Positions 1 through 8,941 of a stretch of DNA of 64,000 nucleotides are shown here, in pieces. This stretch comes from JBNAGF01 sp049801055. GTDB taxonomy: Bacteria; Pseudomonadota; Alphaproteobacteria; Rhodobacterales; Rhodobacteraceae. The position numbers and the translations under genes were made by a program. The DNA lies in assembly GCF_049801055.1 (NCBI RefSeq), contig NZ_JBNAGF010000008.1, positions 124,001 through 188,000 on the forward strand, written 5' to 3'. Position 1 is the stretch's first letter; every line of letters starts with the position of its first letter. The notes beneath the pieces are model-generated. The model was given only the letters and a program-made list of their open reading frames with translations, was not told the origin of the DNA and did not search any database.

Positions 1-409
1 CCACCATGTTCCAGCATCCGGGAAATCCGGAGAAGGAATTGTCCTTTGTTTTCATTCGAGTGTCAGCGAAATACATCGCGCTGGCAAAAGTGATTATCAA
101 CAGTGCGAACCAACCGGTCCAGCCGTCCATCAGCCCGGACTTGAACAGTGCAAATGCAGGAATGAACACGTAGGTCAGGTAGTCGATGATCAGATCCAGA
201 AGCACCCCGTCGAACTCGGGTGAGTAGTGCTTGACATGGTATTTTCGGGCCAAAGGTCCATCTATGCCATCCACTGCAAAGGCCACTACGAGCCAGACAA
301 ACATGAGGCTCCACTTGCCTTCGACGGCGGCGAGCATCGCCAGCATGGCGAACACGGCACCGGTTGCAGTCAGGAGATGAACGGAGAGGGCGCGAAGTTG
401 CGGAGTCAT
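1..409 (-). CDS. pcs: phosphatidylcholine synthase, partial (3' end beyond window)
   Basis: Integral inner-membrane enzyme of the CDP-alcohol phosphatidyltransferase superfamily. Pcs condenses CDP-diacylglycerol with choline to make phosphatidylcholine (family knowledge). Only the first 136 codons are present; the gene runs off the left edge. The superfamily signature is complete: D47, D50-G51, A54-R55, G68, D72 and D76, flanked by hydrophobic helices. The ATG at 409 is fixed by an in-frame TGA three codons upstream. Choline as acceptor is inferred from overall resemblance to Pcs of Rhodobacterales and Rhizobiales; another CDP-alcohol transferase remains possible. It lies 47 bases downstream of xerC on the same strand. 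Confidence 0.8.
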   Translation of the reverse strand, partial: MTPQLRALSVHLLTATGAVFAMLAMLAAVEGKWSLMFVWLVVAFAVDGIDGPLARKYHVKHYSPEFDGVLLDLIIDYLTYVFIPAFALFKSGLMDGWTGWFALLIITFASAMYFADTRMKTKDNSFSGFPGCWNMV

Positions 410-456
410 TCGGTCTCAATGCCTCAAAACGTTGCCAAGCGCAAACGGATCCCGGG

Positions 457-1377
457 TCAGGCCTTGGGATGGGTGCGGTTATAGACGTCCATCAGATGTG
501 CCGTATCGACGGCTGTGTAAGCCTGTGTGGTTGAAAGGGACGCATGGCCCAGCAATTCCTGAATTGCGCGCAGGTCCCCGCCAGCGCCCAGCAAATGCGT
601 CGCAAAACTATGGCGCATCGCGTGTGGTGTGGCAGAGGCCGGCAGCCCCAGTTGCATCCGGGCCCGCGCTACCGCGCCCTGTATCTGTCGCGGGTTCAGT
701 GCGCGCCCGCGTACGCCCCGAAACAGCGCCTGTTCCGGTGTCATTTCGAACGGGCAAAGATCCAGGTAGTCATCGACAGCATCGCGGGCGGCCGGAATGA
801 CCGGAACCACCCGTTCCTTGCCACCTTTTCCCAGAATGCGGAGGGTACCGGGCAGAGGGGCATTCCTGCCGGTCAAACCCAGCGCCTCGGATATTCGCAG
901 GCCACAACCATATAGTAGCGTTACAACCGCTACATCCCGCGCCGCGACCCAGGGGGTTTCCGATTGCAGCTCTACCGTATCAAGCATCGCCCGGGCCGCG
1001 TCTTCGCTTAAGGGGCGGGGGAGCTTGCGTTCGAACTTTGGTGCACGGGTGGACAGCACGGTGGTTGGTTCGAACCCTTCGCGTTCCGCCAGCCAGCGAT
1101 AGAAGCTCTTGACTGCAGACAGTTTACGCGCCAGCGACCGCGCGCCGATACCACCCGATCGGCTGCGCGCCATCCAGGCACGCATATCCGCGACGGTGAT
1201 CTGCTCAAGAGCCCGCAATCCCTGCGGGCTGCCCTGATGCACCGTCATGAACGAGATGAATTCGATAACGTCGCCCTGATAGGCAGTAATCGTATTATGC
1301 GCCGCGTCCTCAAGTGCCCTTTGGTGCTGCAACCAGCGTTGCAGCGCGTCCTGGGCGGCTGGAGAGATCAGGCTCAC
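457..1377 (-). CDS. xerC: tyrosine recombinase XerC
   Basis: Site-specific tyrosine recombinase that resolves chromosome dimers at dif together with XerD at the septum. At 306 aa it has the usual Xer length. The N-terminal SAM-like core-binding domain covers about residues 8-95. The catalytic domain follows with R161 (in GCGLRISEALGL), a lysine in the GKGGKER turn near 184-187, H252-x-x-R255, H278 and nucleophile Y287, so the full catalytic set is intact. The start is GTG, overlapping the stop of the DUF484 gene by 4 bases (GTGA), which points to translational coupling. XerC rather than XerD is inferred from the DUF484-xerC gene order, which is widespread in Proteobacteria. A phage integrase is unlikely given its length and core-gene setting. 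Confidence 0.9.
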   Translation of the reverse strand: MSLISPAAQDALQRWLQHQRALEDAAHNTITAYQGDVIEFISFMTVHQGSPQGLRALEQITVADMRAWMARSRSGGIGARSLARKLSAVKSFYRWLAEREGFEPTTVLSTRAPKFERKLPRPLSEDAARAMLDTVELQSETPWVAARDVAVVTLLYGCGLRISEALGLTGRNAPLPGTLRILGKGGKERVVPVIPAARDAVDDYLDLCPFEMTPEQALFRGVRGRALNPRQIQGAVARARMQLGLPASATPHAMRHSFATHLLGAGGDLRAIQELLGHASLSTTQAYTAVDTAHLMDVYNRTHPKA

Positions 1378-2081
1378 GCGAGCCAGTGGCGCATCGATCT
1401 TTCGAAGACGCCAGCGAAGAAGGTGAGCAGGTCCGTCCCTTGCTGCGGGGTGAACTGGTGCGGATCCTCTGACCCCATGAGAAACAGGCCGGGCAAACGT
1501 CCTTCTCCCAGATCGAGGCGAATGCAGGCTTCGGATCGGATCCAGTCGGCACGCTCTCCGAAAATCTGCTGATCTCCGCCATGGATCTGCCGCAGGGTGA
1601 CCTGCCGGATCGGGCCGCCTCGGTTCTGGGTGACATAAGTGTCAATGTACCCCGGTTCCACCACCCGCAACACCTGATCCAGCCGCTGCACGGCGGGGTT
1701 GGCTTTGTTTTGAACCGACTCCAGCATCAGCGCGGCCGCGTCGACCCGCAGGATCTCGGCGACTTCGCCCCCCAGATCTTCGAGGAAGGTTTCGAAATCA
1801 GTTGGGTCGAGCATTCTCAGGATCGCCCGGTGCACAAGGTTGGTCCCTGCGAGATTGTCATAGGCGGCGGCGATAACGCTGCGGTGCGTGTCTTCGAGCC
1901 GGTCCAGCCGGGCTTCGAGCCGCTCCATTGCTATTCCCCGCAGGTCTATGATGTTGCCGCCCATAGATTTTTCGTTCGCGGCGACGAGGGCGCGCATCAC
2001 GTCCGAATCTTCAAGCACGACATCGGGTTTGGCAATAATTGCCGCGCGGAGGTCTTCCGCAAGGGTGGGGCTGCTGCTCAT
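1374..2081 (-). CDS. DUF484 family protein
   Basis: A 235-aa cytosolic protein of the DUF484 family, which has a GAF-like fold and no established biochemical activity. The N-terminus has the typical short helix (MSSSPTLAEDLRAAI) and a central coiled stretch (about 50-70), followed by the GAF-like part. The C-terminus carries the family's GLFLMGSEDPHQF-type segment, in which a DPxxF motif ends the sheet. The ATG at 2081 has an AGAGG Shine-Dalgarno about 7 bases upstream. Its stop overlaps the xerC start, so the two form an operon. A role linked to chromosome segregation or to XerC is a guess from this conserved neighbourhood only. Confidence 0.85.
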   Translation of the reverse strand: MSSSPTLAEDLRAAIIAKPDVVLEDSDVMRALVAANEKSMGGNIIDLRGIAMERLEARLDRLEDTHRSVIAAAYDNLAGTNLVHRAILRMLDPTDFETFLEDLGGEVAEILRVDAAALMLESVQNKANPAVQRLDQVLRVVEPGYIDTYVTQNRGGPIRQVTLRQIHGGDQQIFGERADWIRSEACIRLDLGEGRLPGLFLMGSEDPHQFTPQQGTDLLTFFAGVFERSMRHWLA

Positions 2082-2221
2082 TGACTGCCTCTGGTCTTGT
2101 ATTTTTTTGGGTTTATAGCACGACTTCCCGGACTCTGCCGACGAAAATCATCCGAAAGTCCAAAAAATGGGTTAACTGCAACAATCCGATAAGCGGTAAT
2201 TGTGAAAACCCGCGCCCAACG

Positions 2222-2249
2222 AAAAAGGCAGCGCAGGAAAGGCGCTGCC
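2222..2249 (-). terminator. rho-independent terminator of the transaldolase-like gene
   Basis: On the minus strand an 8-bp stem (GGCAGCGC / GCGCTGCC, arms 2242-2249 and 2227-2234) with a 7-base loop is followed by five T. It lies 43 bases past the aldolase stop and ends that transcript before the DUF484 promoter region. Confidence 0.8.
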
Positions 2250-2292
2250 CTGTAGCCGGGTTGTGACCCCGGTCATTGGAATCCTGCGGAGA

Positions 2293-2946
2293 TCAGAGGA
2301 TCTTGATGCCTGCGGCGTCGATATCGGCGAGGAACGCCGCAAGACCCTTGTCGGTAAGCGGATGGTTCACCATTGCTTTGATCACGCCGGGGGGGGCAGT
2401 AATCACGTCGGCGCCAATGCGTGCGCTGTCGAGCACGTGGTTCACGGACCGGATCGATGCGGCAAGGATTTCGGTTGTGAATCCATAATTGTCGTAAACG
2501 GTCCGGATATCTTCGATCAAGTCCATGCCATCGAGGTTGATGTCATCTAGGCGCCCGATAAACGGCGAGATGAAAGTCGCACCGGCTTTTGCTGCCAGCA
2601 GAGCCTGATTGGCCGAGAAACACAGCGTCACATTCACCATGTGGCCGTCATCTGTCAGCGTCTTGCACGCCTTCAGGCCATCCCATGTCAGTGGAACCTT
2701 GACCGCGATGTTTTCGGCGATTTCGACCAGCTTGCGGCCTTCGGCGACCATCGTTTCGGCGTCGGTGGCGGTTACTTCGGCCGAAACAGGGCCATCCACG
2801 AGATCACAGATCTCTTTGGTGACTTCGATAATGTCACGGCCGGATTTCTTGATCAGCGAGGGGTTGGTGGTGACACCGTCAACCATGCCGAGGTCGTTCA
2901 GTTCGGCAATGGCGTCGATCTCGGCAGTATCAACGAAGAATTTCAT
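2293..2946 (-). CDS. fsa: fructose-6-phosphate aldolase / transaldolase-like protein
   Basis: A 217-aa TIM-barrel protein of the small transaldolase family (TalC/FSA type, about 215-220 aa, against about 315 aa for classical TalB). It starts MKFFVDTAEI with D6, has the TTNPSL motif at 26-31, and the Schiff-base lysine K83 in AVKVPLT. The family either transfers a dihydroxyacetone unit in the non-oxidative pentose phosphate pathway or cleaves fructose 6-phosphate; the sequence alone does not decide, so tal is an equally valid name. The ATG at 2946 has AAAGGAC 7 bases upstream. It is a single gene, divergent from priA across about 100 bases, with its own terminator. Confidence 0.88.
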   Translation of the reverse strand: MKFFVDTAEIDAIAELNDLGMVDGVTTNPSLIKKSGRDIIEVTKEICDLVDGPVSAEVTATDAETMVAEGRKLVEIAENIAVKVPLTWDGLKACKTLTDDGHMVNVTLCFSANQALLAAKAGATFISPFIGRLDDINLDGMDLIEDIRTVYDNYGFTTEILAASIRSVNHVLDSARIGADVITAPPGVIKAMVNHPLTDKGLAAFLADIDAAGIKIL

Positions 2947-3045
2947 GTCGGCAGTCCTTTGGTGGGTTGGCCTTGGTCGCGCATGGCTTTACCCCATGTG
3001 AAGCGGGATCGAAACCCCGCAGTCGCAACGATCGAAAGGTGACCT

Positions 3046-5253
3046 GTGCAAACCCCCACGCCGGAACCGGAGTTTTTCGAACAAGGCGAACTGGTCGGTG
3101 TCCTGACCACGCAACCGCTCGACAGGTTGCTGGATTACAAGGCGCCAGAGGGCGGGTGCTTTGCAGGTGCATTTGTCGAGGTTCCGCTGGGTCCGCGAAA
3201 GGTTCTGGGCGTGATCTGGGGTGCTGGCCGGGGCGACTTTGACAGGTCAAAGATCCGATCGGTCATTCGCGTGCTCGAAGGGCCGCCGATGCGCGAGGAG
3301 ATGCGGCTTTTCCTCGGCAAGGCAGCCGACTACACTCTCACCCCCATGCCGGCCATGTTGCGACTGGCGACCCGGGCGCCGGGGCTGGGGGATCCGCCTT
3401 CGATGCGCAAGATCTATCGACCCGGTGACGGGGAACCCGACAGGATGACCGATGCCCGCAGGCGGGTTCTGGAGGTTCTGCAGGCCTATGGCGGTCTCGC
3501 ATTTACACTGCGCGAATTGTCGGACATGGCAGGGGTCACGTCCTCGGTCGTCAAGGGCTTGGTAAAGCAGGGCGCAGTGCGCGAAGAAGACAGCCCCCGC
3601 GACCTTCCGTTCCCGACCCTCGACCCGGATCTTTCCGGCAAGGATCTGACCGAGGATCAGGCTTTGGCTGCGCAATTCCTGCGCGACGCTATGCAGGGGG
3701 GCAATTACGGCACGACCCTTCTTAAGGGGGTGACAGGGTCGGGTAAGACCGAAGTTTATCTCGAGGCCGTTGCAGAATCCCTGAGGATGGGGCGTCAGGC
3801 GCTGGTTCTGCTGCCGGAAATCGCTTTGACTGCCGAATTCCTCACCCGCGTAGAGGCGCGGTTCGGTGCGCGCCCTGCCGAATGGCATTCCGGTGCCACC
3901 ATGACCGAACGCAGACGCATCTGGCGCATGGTTGGGCAGGGAGGTGCGCAATTGGTCGTCGGCGCCCGGTCGGCGCTGTTTCTGCCGTTCCGGGATTTGG
4001 GACTGATCATCGTCGATGAAGAACACGACACGTCTTACAAGCAAGAGGAAGGGGTATTCTACAACGCTCGCGACATGGCTGTGTTGCGGGCGGCGATATG
4101 TGGGGCGCGGGTGGTGCTGGCCAGTGCAACACCTTCGCTCGAAAGCTGGGCCAATGCCGAAGCGGGCAAATACGGCCGGCTCGAGCTTACCTCCCGGTTC
4201 GGCGCGGCAGTTCTCCCCGAAATGCGTGCCATCGACATGCGCTCGGAGACTATGCCTGCCGGAACCTGGATTTCACCGACCCTGAAACAGGCCATGCTGG
4301 ACCGGATGACCAAGGGAGAACAGTCGCTCCTGTTTATCAATCGCCGCGGTTTTGCGCCGATCACGCTCTGCCGGGCGTGCGGTCAACAGATCGGGTGTGA
4401 TCATTGCGACGCGCGCATGGTCGAACATCGTTTTCTGAAACGGCTGATGTGCCATCAATGCGGTGAAACCAAACCTGTCCCTGAAACCTGCCCGGCTTGT
4501 GGTGTGGAGGGCAAGCTTGCTCCGGTCGGTCCCGGCATTGAGAGGTTGGCCGAAGAAGCAACGGCCCTGTTTCCGGATGCACGAATCGCGGTTCTGAGCT
4601 CGGACATGTTCGGCTCGGCACGGGCGTTGAAGGCCAAAATCGAAGAGATCGCCGAAGGTGATGCCGATGTGATCCTTGGCACCCAACTGGTGGCCAAAGG
4701 ACACAACTTTCCCAAACTGACACTGGTCGGCGTGATTGATTCAGATCTCGGCTTGCAAGGGTCGGACTTGCGCGCGGCCGAACGTACATTTCAGCTCATG
4801 CGTCAGGTGGCTGGACGCGCGGGTCGGGCTGACCGCCCCGGACTGGCCCTGTTGCAGACGTTCCAGCCGGAGCATCCGGTCATCCAAGCTATTCTCTCGG
4901 GCGACGAAGACGGGTTCTGGAGAGCCGAAGCCGCCGAACGGCAGGCCGCCGGAGTGCCGCCTTATGGCAGGATGGCAGGCATTATTCTGTCCGGTCCCGA
5001 AGTCGGCCCGGTCTTTGATCTTGGCAATGCCATGGCGCGAAATGACACGCCTCTGCGGCAGATCGGGGCGCAGGTGTTTGGCCCAGCGCCGGCGCCGATT
5101 GCGCGGATCCGTGGCCGTCACCGGGTTCGCCTTCTGGTCAAGGCGCCCAAAGGCGCGTCCATTCAGGATGCCATAGCGCGTTGGATCGCGCCATTACGGC
5201 TCAAGGGAGATCTGCGCCTGTCTGTGGATATCGATCCGCAGAGCTTTTATTGA
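3046..5253 (+). CDS. priA: primosomal protein N' (replication restart helicase PriA)
   Basis: SF2 3'-5' DNA helicase that recognises stalled or D-loop forks and reloads the replisome. It is 735 aa, the normal length. In order there are an N-terminal 3'-end-binding domain (1-110), a winged helix (about 130-185), Walker A GVTGSGKT at 228-235 and Walker B DEEH at 324-327. The zinc-binding insert follows, with eight cysteines at 442, 445, 451, 454, 469, 472, 482 and 485. The helicase C-lobe (GTQLVAKGHNFP) and a C-terminal domain complete the protein. The start is GTG at 3046, with only a weak ribosome-binding site (AAGGTGACC just upstream). It is monocistronic, divergent from the aldolase gene. 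Confidence 0.95.
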   Translation: MQTPTPEPEFFEQGELVGVLTTQPLDRLLDYKAPEGGCFAGAFVEVPLGPRKVLGVIWGAGRGDFDRSKIRSVIRVLEGPPMREEMRLFLGKAADYTLTPMPAMLRLATRAPGLGDPPSMRKIYRPGDGEPDRMTDARRRVLEVLQAYGGLAFTLRELSDMAGVTSSVVKGLVKQGAVREEDSPRDLPFPTLDPDLSGKDLTEDQALAAQFLRDAMQGGNYGTTLLKGVTGSGKTEVYLEAVAESLRMGRQALVLLPEIALTAEFLTRVEARFGARPAEWHSGATMTERRRIWRMVGQGGAQLVVGARSALFLPFRDLGLIIVDEEHDTSYKQEEGVFYNARDMAVLRAAICGARVVLASATPSLESWANAEAGKYGRLELTSRFGAAVLPEMRAIDMRSETMPAGTWISPTLKQAMLDRMTKGEQSLLFINRRGFAPITLCRACGQQIGCDHCDARMVEHRFLKRLMCHQCGETKPVPETCPACGVEGKLAPVGPGIERLAEEATALFPDARIAVLSSDMFGSARALKAKIEEIAEGDADVILGTQLVAKGHNFPKLTLVGVIDSDLGLQGSDLRAAERTFQLMRQVAGRAGRADRPGLALLQTFQPEHPVIQAILSGDEDGFWRAEAAERQAAGVPPYGRMAGIILSGPEVGPVFDLGNAMARNDTPLRQIGAQVFGPAPAPIARIRGRHRVRLLVKAPKGASIQDAIARWIAPLRLKGDLRLSVDIDPQSFY

Positions 5254-5377
5254 CCGCTCAGGAAAGACGGGTTTCAGTCAGGGGTTCTGTCCCGTCGCCT
5301 GTGGCGTTTTCTCGGGGTAATTTCGGCGAGATGAATGAGGAATCCTGGTCTTCATCTTTTGGCAAATACTCCGGAGC

Positions 5378-5394
5378 GCGAGGCGGAGCCTCGC
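5378..5394. repeat. short palindrome with flanking AAATACTCC motif
   Basis: A perfect 7-bp inverted repeat (GCGAGGC-GGA-GCCTCGC) lies between the convergent priA and yeeE genes. It sits just downstream of TTTTGGCAAATACTCC (5358-5373). From memory, motifs of this kind recur between genes in Roseobacter genomes as REP-like elements, but there is only one copy here, so repeat status is unproven. It has no U-tract, and could also act as a bidirectional transcription barrier. Confidence 0.4.
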
Positions 5395-5400
5395 TGAACA

Positions 5401-6462
5401 TTACGCCGTGACCGTCTTCCCGGGCTGGTCCACGAGATAATCGGTCAGCATCGCTCCGACCCACATGAAAAAGAGCGCAACCCAGGCGGTGCCCACGAAA
5501 ATCGAACCCCCGGTGACACCGGCTCCGATTGCACAGCCCCCGGCCAGCATACCGCCGAACCCCATCAGGGCTGCTCCGATCATGGCCTTGCGCATGGTGA
5601 CCGGGCCATCGAACGCCTGAAGTTTCATCTCGCCGGATAGCCCGGCAGCGACCATTGCGCCAATAAAGACGCCGGGCACCAATCCGATATCGAATTCGAG
5701 AATGGCGTTGCGGTCGAGGAAGAACATTAGCGTATGAGCTGACGGGCCGGTAAAGGTGGCGCTTTCGATCTGCACCGGTTCAAACGCCACTTGCGAAAGT
5801 GCGTAAGTCAGGACCCACCCGAGGGCCACGGCAAAACCAACACCAGAGGAAAAGATCAGGCGGGGTGCGCCGATGTGATTGCGACGCGCAAGGATCAAGG
5901 CCAGAACGGCAATGGTCAGTCCCAGCACCAACCCGGCCTGATTTGGAACACCCATTGTGGCCAGCAGGTCCATGTTGCGTCCGCCATCGGTTATCCAGAG
6001 CCCGGCTATTCTGTCCCGCATCGGCGACAGAATCCCAGCAAGGCTCATCTGAGCCACAACCGCAAAGATCAGCCCCGACACAACGGACCGCAGGTTGCCG
6101 GTCGCAGCCAGAACCAACAGACGGCCCGAGCACCCCCGCGCCAATACCATTCCGGCCCCGAACAGAAGCCCGCCAACGATTGCGCCGGACCAGCTGCCCG
6201 GGACGGCCATCATTCGCGCGTCGGCGCTGTCCATCAATCCTAGAAGCTGCGCAGCCTGAACCCATACCAACGCAGTAGAAAATGTCAGGAGCCACACTGA
6301 GACCTTGTCCCCCATCCGACCGCGGGCAAACTCGACGGTCGCGGCGCGCAGGCAAAAGCGCGAGCGCTGTGCCGCGATACCGAATGTTACGCCTGTTACG
6401 AGGCCAAACAATGCCGCCGTCGGTGCTTCGCCGATACGTTCCAGAAGGGTAACGAGATCCAT
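5401..6462 (-). CDS. YeeE/YedE family sulfur-transport membrane protein
   Basis: A 353-aa polytopic inner-membrane protein with about nine hydrophobic segments, of the YeeE/YedE (sulphur transport) family. Members studied in other bacteria import thiosulfate or related sulfur species through conserved cysteines. Matching cysteines are visible in RSRFCLRAA, in ARGCSGRLLV and in AGGCAIGAG. This is the long one-piece form with both repeats fused. The ATG at 6462 was chosen because GGGGAAGGAACC directly precedes it and the protein then begins at a membrane-proximal MDLVTLLERIG. In-frame codons reach 6600, but the extra 46 residues are basic, unlike the family, and lack a ribosome-binding site. 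It is divergent from the MFS gene. The substrate is inferred only. Confidence 0.82.
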   Translation of the reverse strand: MDLVTLLERIGEAPTAALFGLVTGVTFGIAAQRSRFCLRAATVEFARGRMGDKVSVWLLTFSTALVWVQAAQLLGLMDSADARMMAVPGSWSGAIVGGLLFGAGMVLARGCSGRLLVLAATGNLRSVVSGLIFAVVAQMSLAGILSPMRDRIAGLWITDGGRNMDLLATMGVPNQAGLVLGLTIAVLALILARRNHIGAPRLIFSSGVGFAVALGWVLTYALSQVAFEPVQIESATFTGPSAHTLMFFLDRNAILEFDIGLVPGVFIGAMVAAGLSGEMKLQAFDGPVTMRKAMIGAALMGFGGMLAGGCAIGAGVTGGSIFVGTAWVALFFMWVGAMLTDYLVDQPGKTVTA

Positions 6463-6628
6463 GGTTCCTTCCCCAAAGAAATTCACGAATCGAGATATGT
6501 GTATGAAGCCCATCGCGCCTTGATGCAGATCAGTTTGGACCGAATGCGATCTGCGCATCCTCGCAAAGGCGCTGTGCGACCGAATCTTTCCTCTCGCCAA
6601 TCAACAATGAGAGGCGTATGCGGACGGT

Positions 6629-7861
6629 ATGACGAAAACCGTGTCCCTGTCCGATGCACATCACCTGCCTCGCTGGCGCAGGCCGGTTGCGCTTTTGTTC
6701 CTGATGGCCTTGGCCATGCCAATCGCATTCAACGGCTGGAGCGCGTTGCTCAACAACTTCGTCATCGAGGTGGCCCAGTTTGACGGCGCCGATATCGGCC
6801 TGCTGCATACGGTGCGGGAAATCCCCGGATTTCTTGCCGTCGGTGTAATCGCAGTCATCCTGTTCATTCGCGAGCAGGTGCTGGGCCTGATTTCGCTGGC
6901 CCTTTTGGGCGTGGCGACAGCAGTAACGGCCTGGTTTCCTAATCTGGGCGGGTTACTGTTCGTAACCCTCTTCAGTTCGATCGGGTTTCACTATTTTGAG
7001 ACCGTGAACCAGTCACTGCAACTGCAATGGCTGCCAAAGGATCGTGCCCCGCAGATCTTGGGCTGGTTGGTTGCGGCCGGGTCGGCTTCGACGCTGGTGG
7101 TCTATGGTCTGATCGTGCTGACTTGGGAAAGGTTCGATCTGTCCTATAACCTCGTCTTTCTGCTGACCGGAGGCGCAACCGCGCTGATCGCTCTGTTTGC
7201 GCTGGTTGCCTACCCGCAGTTTGAATCGCCAACGCCACAAACCAAGAAACTGATCCTCCGACGGCGCTATTGGCTCTACTATGCCCTGCAATTCATGGCC
7301 GGTGCCCGGCGGCAAATCTTCGTGGTGTTTGCCGGTTTCATGATGGTTGAACGGTTCGGCTTTGACGTGCACCAGCTGACGGGTCTTTACCTGATCAATC
7401 TGGTCATCAACATGATGGCCGCTCCGATGCTTGGGCGCGCTGTTGCGCGGTTCGGAGAGCGCCGAACATTGATCTTTGAGTATGCAGGGCTGGCATTGGT
7501 TTTCGCGGCTTATGGCGGGATCTACTGGTTTGGATGGGGTGTCGTGCTGGCCGCGGCGCTGTATGTGATTGACCATGTGCTGTTTGCGCTGGCCCTTGCC
7601 TTGAAGACCTATTTCCAGAAAATTGCCGATCCGGCGGACATTGCTCCGACTGCGGCTGTGGCCTTTACCATCAGCCATATCGCTGCGGTGTTCCTGCCTG
7701 TCTTACTGGGGCTGCTTTGGGTGGTCTCGCCGGCTGCAGTATTCGGGCTGGCGGCGTTGATGGCGCTTGTATCCCTTGGGCTTTCGCTTTTGATACCGCG
7801 CGACCCCGAACCGGGCAACGAAACGATCCTGTCAAAATACGCGGCAGCCCCGGCGGAATAG
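6629..7861 (+). CDS. MFS transporter
   Basis: A 410-aa inner-membrane protein with about 12 hydrophobic segments in two halves, separated by a charged loop near residues 200-220 (PTPQTKKLILRRRY). The arrangement fits the major facilitator superfamily. A family-like cytoplasmic motif appears as GRAVARFGERR in the second half. The substrate cannot be read from sequence. The start is ATG at 6629; the nearest purine-rich site (GAGAGGCG) is somewhat distant. It is divergent from yeeE across 166 bases, and prmA follows after 101 bases on the same strand, so it may share a transcript with prmA. Confidence 0.8.
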   Translation: MTKTVSLSDAHHLPRWRRPVALLFLMALAMPIAFNGWSALLNNFVIEVAQFDGADIGLLHTVREIPGFLAVGVIAVILFIREQVLGLISLALLGVATAVTAWFPNLGGLLFVTLFSSIGFHYFETVNQSLQLQWLPKDRAPQILGWLVAAGSASTLVVYGLIVLTWERFDLSYNLVFLLTGGATALIALFALVAYPQFESPTPQTKKLILRRRYWLYYALQFMAGARRQIFVVFAGFMMVERFGFDVHQLTGLYLINLVINMMAAPMLGRAVARFGERRTLIFEYAGLALVFAAYGGIYWFGWGVVLAAALYVIDHVLFALALALKTYFQKIADPADIAPTAAVAFTISHIAAVFLPVLLGLLWVVSPAAVFGLAALMALVSLGLSLLIPRDPEPGNETILSKYAAAPAE

Positions 7862-7962
7862 GAACGGCACAGCAGCTTCTGCCGATTGATCAGATCGGTG
7901 CGGTAGCTTGACGTCGAGGTCGCCCGGCCCTAGGCGCATGCACAGAGAGACAGGAGAATTCG

Positions 7963-8835
7963 ATGCCCACCTTCACCGCCCTCACGACCCTGACCGGAAA
8001 AGCCGCCGCCGAAAAGCTGGGAGAAGCGATGGAGCGCCTCTCGCCTGAACCGACCGGGATTGGTGTGTTCGAGGTCGAGGACGGTTCGGGCCTTTGGGAA
8101 GTCGGAGGCTATTTTACCGAAGCACCCGACGAAGCCGCTCTGGCGGTGCTGGCCGCAGCCTTCGATGCCAAGCCATTTGTCGTGTCGGAACTTCCCGAAA
8201 CTGATTGGGTTGCTCATGTCCGCCGGGAATTGGCGCCGGTCGAGGCAGGGCGGTTCTTCGTCTACGGCTCCCATGATGCCGACAAGCTGCCCGAGGGAAA
8301 GATCCCGTTGCTGATCGAGGCCGCGATGGCATTTGGTACGGGGCACCACGGAACGACCCTCGGCTGCCTGAAGGCGCTGGACCGGTTGATCGGCGAAGGT
8401 TTCGAAGCAGCGAAGGTTGCCGATATCGGTTGCGGAACGGCGGTCCTAGCCATGGCGGCAGCGCGGGTCTGGGATGGGGACATTCTGGCATCTGATATCG
8501 ATCAGGTGGCCGTAGAGGTGGCCGAGGCGAATCTGAAGGCCAACGGTATGGAGGGAACCGTGACCTGCCTTGAGGCCGCTGGTTTTGATCATCCTGATCT
8601 TGCTGCCAACGCACCTTATGACCTGATTTTCGCGAACATCCTCAAGGGACCGCTCGTCGCGCTCGCTCCCGACGTGACGGCGCATTTGCGACCGGGCGGT
8701 TACGCGATTCTATCGGGAATCCTGAACGAGCAGGCAGAGGCAGTTGTGACTGTCTATAGAGAAAGCGGAAACAATCTTGTCGGACGCGAGGAGATTGGTG
8801 ACTGGACGACGCTTATTTTGCAGAAAATGGCTTAA
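7963..8835 (+). CDS. prmA: ribosomal protein L11 methyltransferase
   Basis: Class I SAM-dependent methyltransferase that trimethylates lysines and the N-terminus of ribosomal protein L11. It is 290 aa. The N-terminal L11-recognition domain covers about residues 1-90, then comes the PrmA signature AMAFGTGHHGTT (122-132), the SAM-binding motif DIGCGT at 154-159, the acidic ribose-binding SDID (177-180), and the catalytic-loop FANIL at 223-227. The ATG at 7963 is preceded by GACAGGAGAATTCG, a clear Shine-Dalgarno. The next gene starts 106 bases further on. Confidence 0.93.
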   Translation: MPTFTALTTLTGKAAAEKLGEAMERLSPEPTGIGVFEVEDGSGLWEVGGYFTEAPDEAALAVLAAAFDAKPFVVSELPETDWVAHVRRELAPVEAGRFFVYGSHDADKLPEGKIPLLIEAAMAFGTGHHGTTLGCLKALDRLIGEGFEAAKVADIGCGTAVLAMAAARVWDGDILASDIDQVAVEVAEANLKANGMEGTVTCLEAAGFDHPDLAANAPYDLIFANILKGPLVALAPDVTAHLRPGGYAILSGILNEQAEAVVTVYRESGNNLVGREEIGDWTTLILQKMA

Positions 8836-8941
8836 TTTTGGCAAGTTTTAGGGGCATTTAAGACGCTGGCCCTTGATTTGCCACAGTTCGGACGTAGGGT
8901 AATTGAACCGCTGGTGGGGGCCAGAGGTTTCGGAGGCTGCC

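Noticed and set aside
1066..1080. GGTTCGAACC resembling a tRNA T-loop
   Set aside because: It lies inside xerC and no acceptor, D or anticodon arms can be folded around it.
5295..5310. Terminator after priA (CGCC-TGT-GGCG-TTTT)
   Set aside because: Stem of only 4 bp, too weak to support as a terminator.
7908..7936. Promoter TTGACG-N17-TAGGCG ahead of prmA
   Set aside because: The -10 candidate matches only two of six consensus bases.
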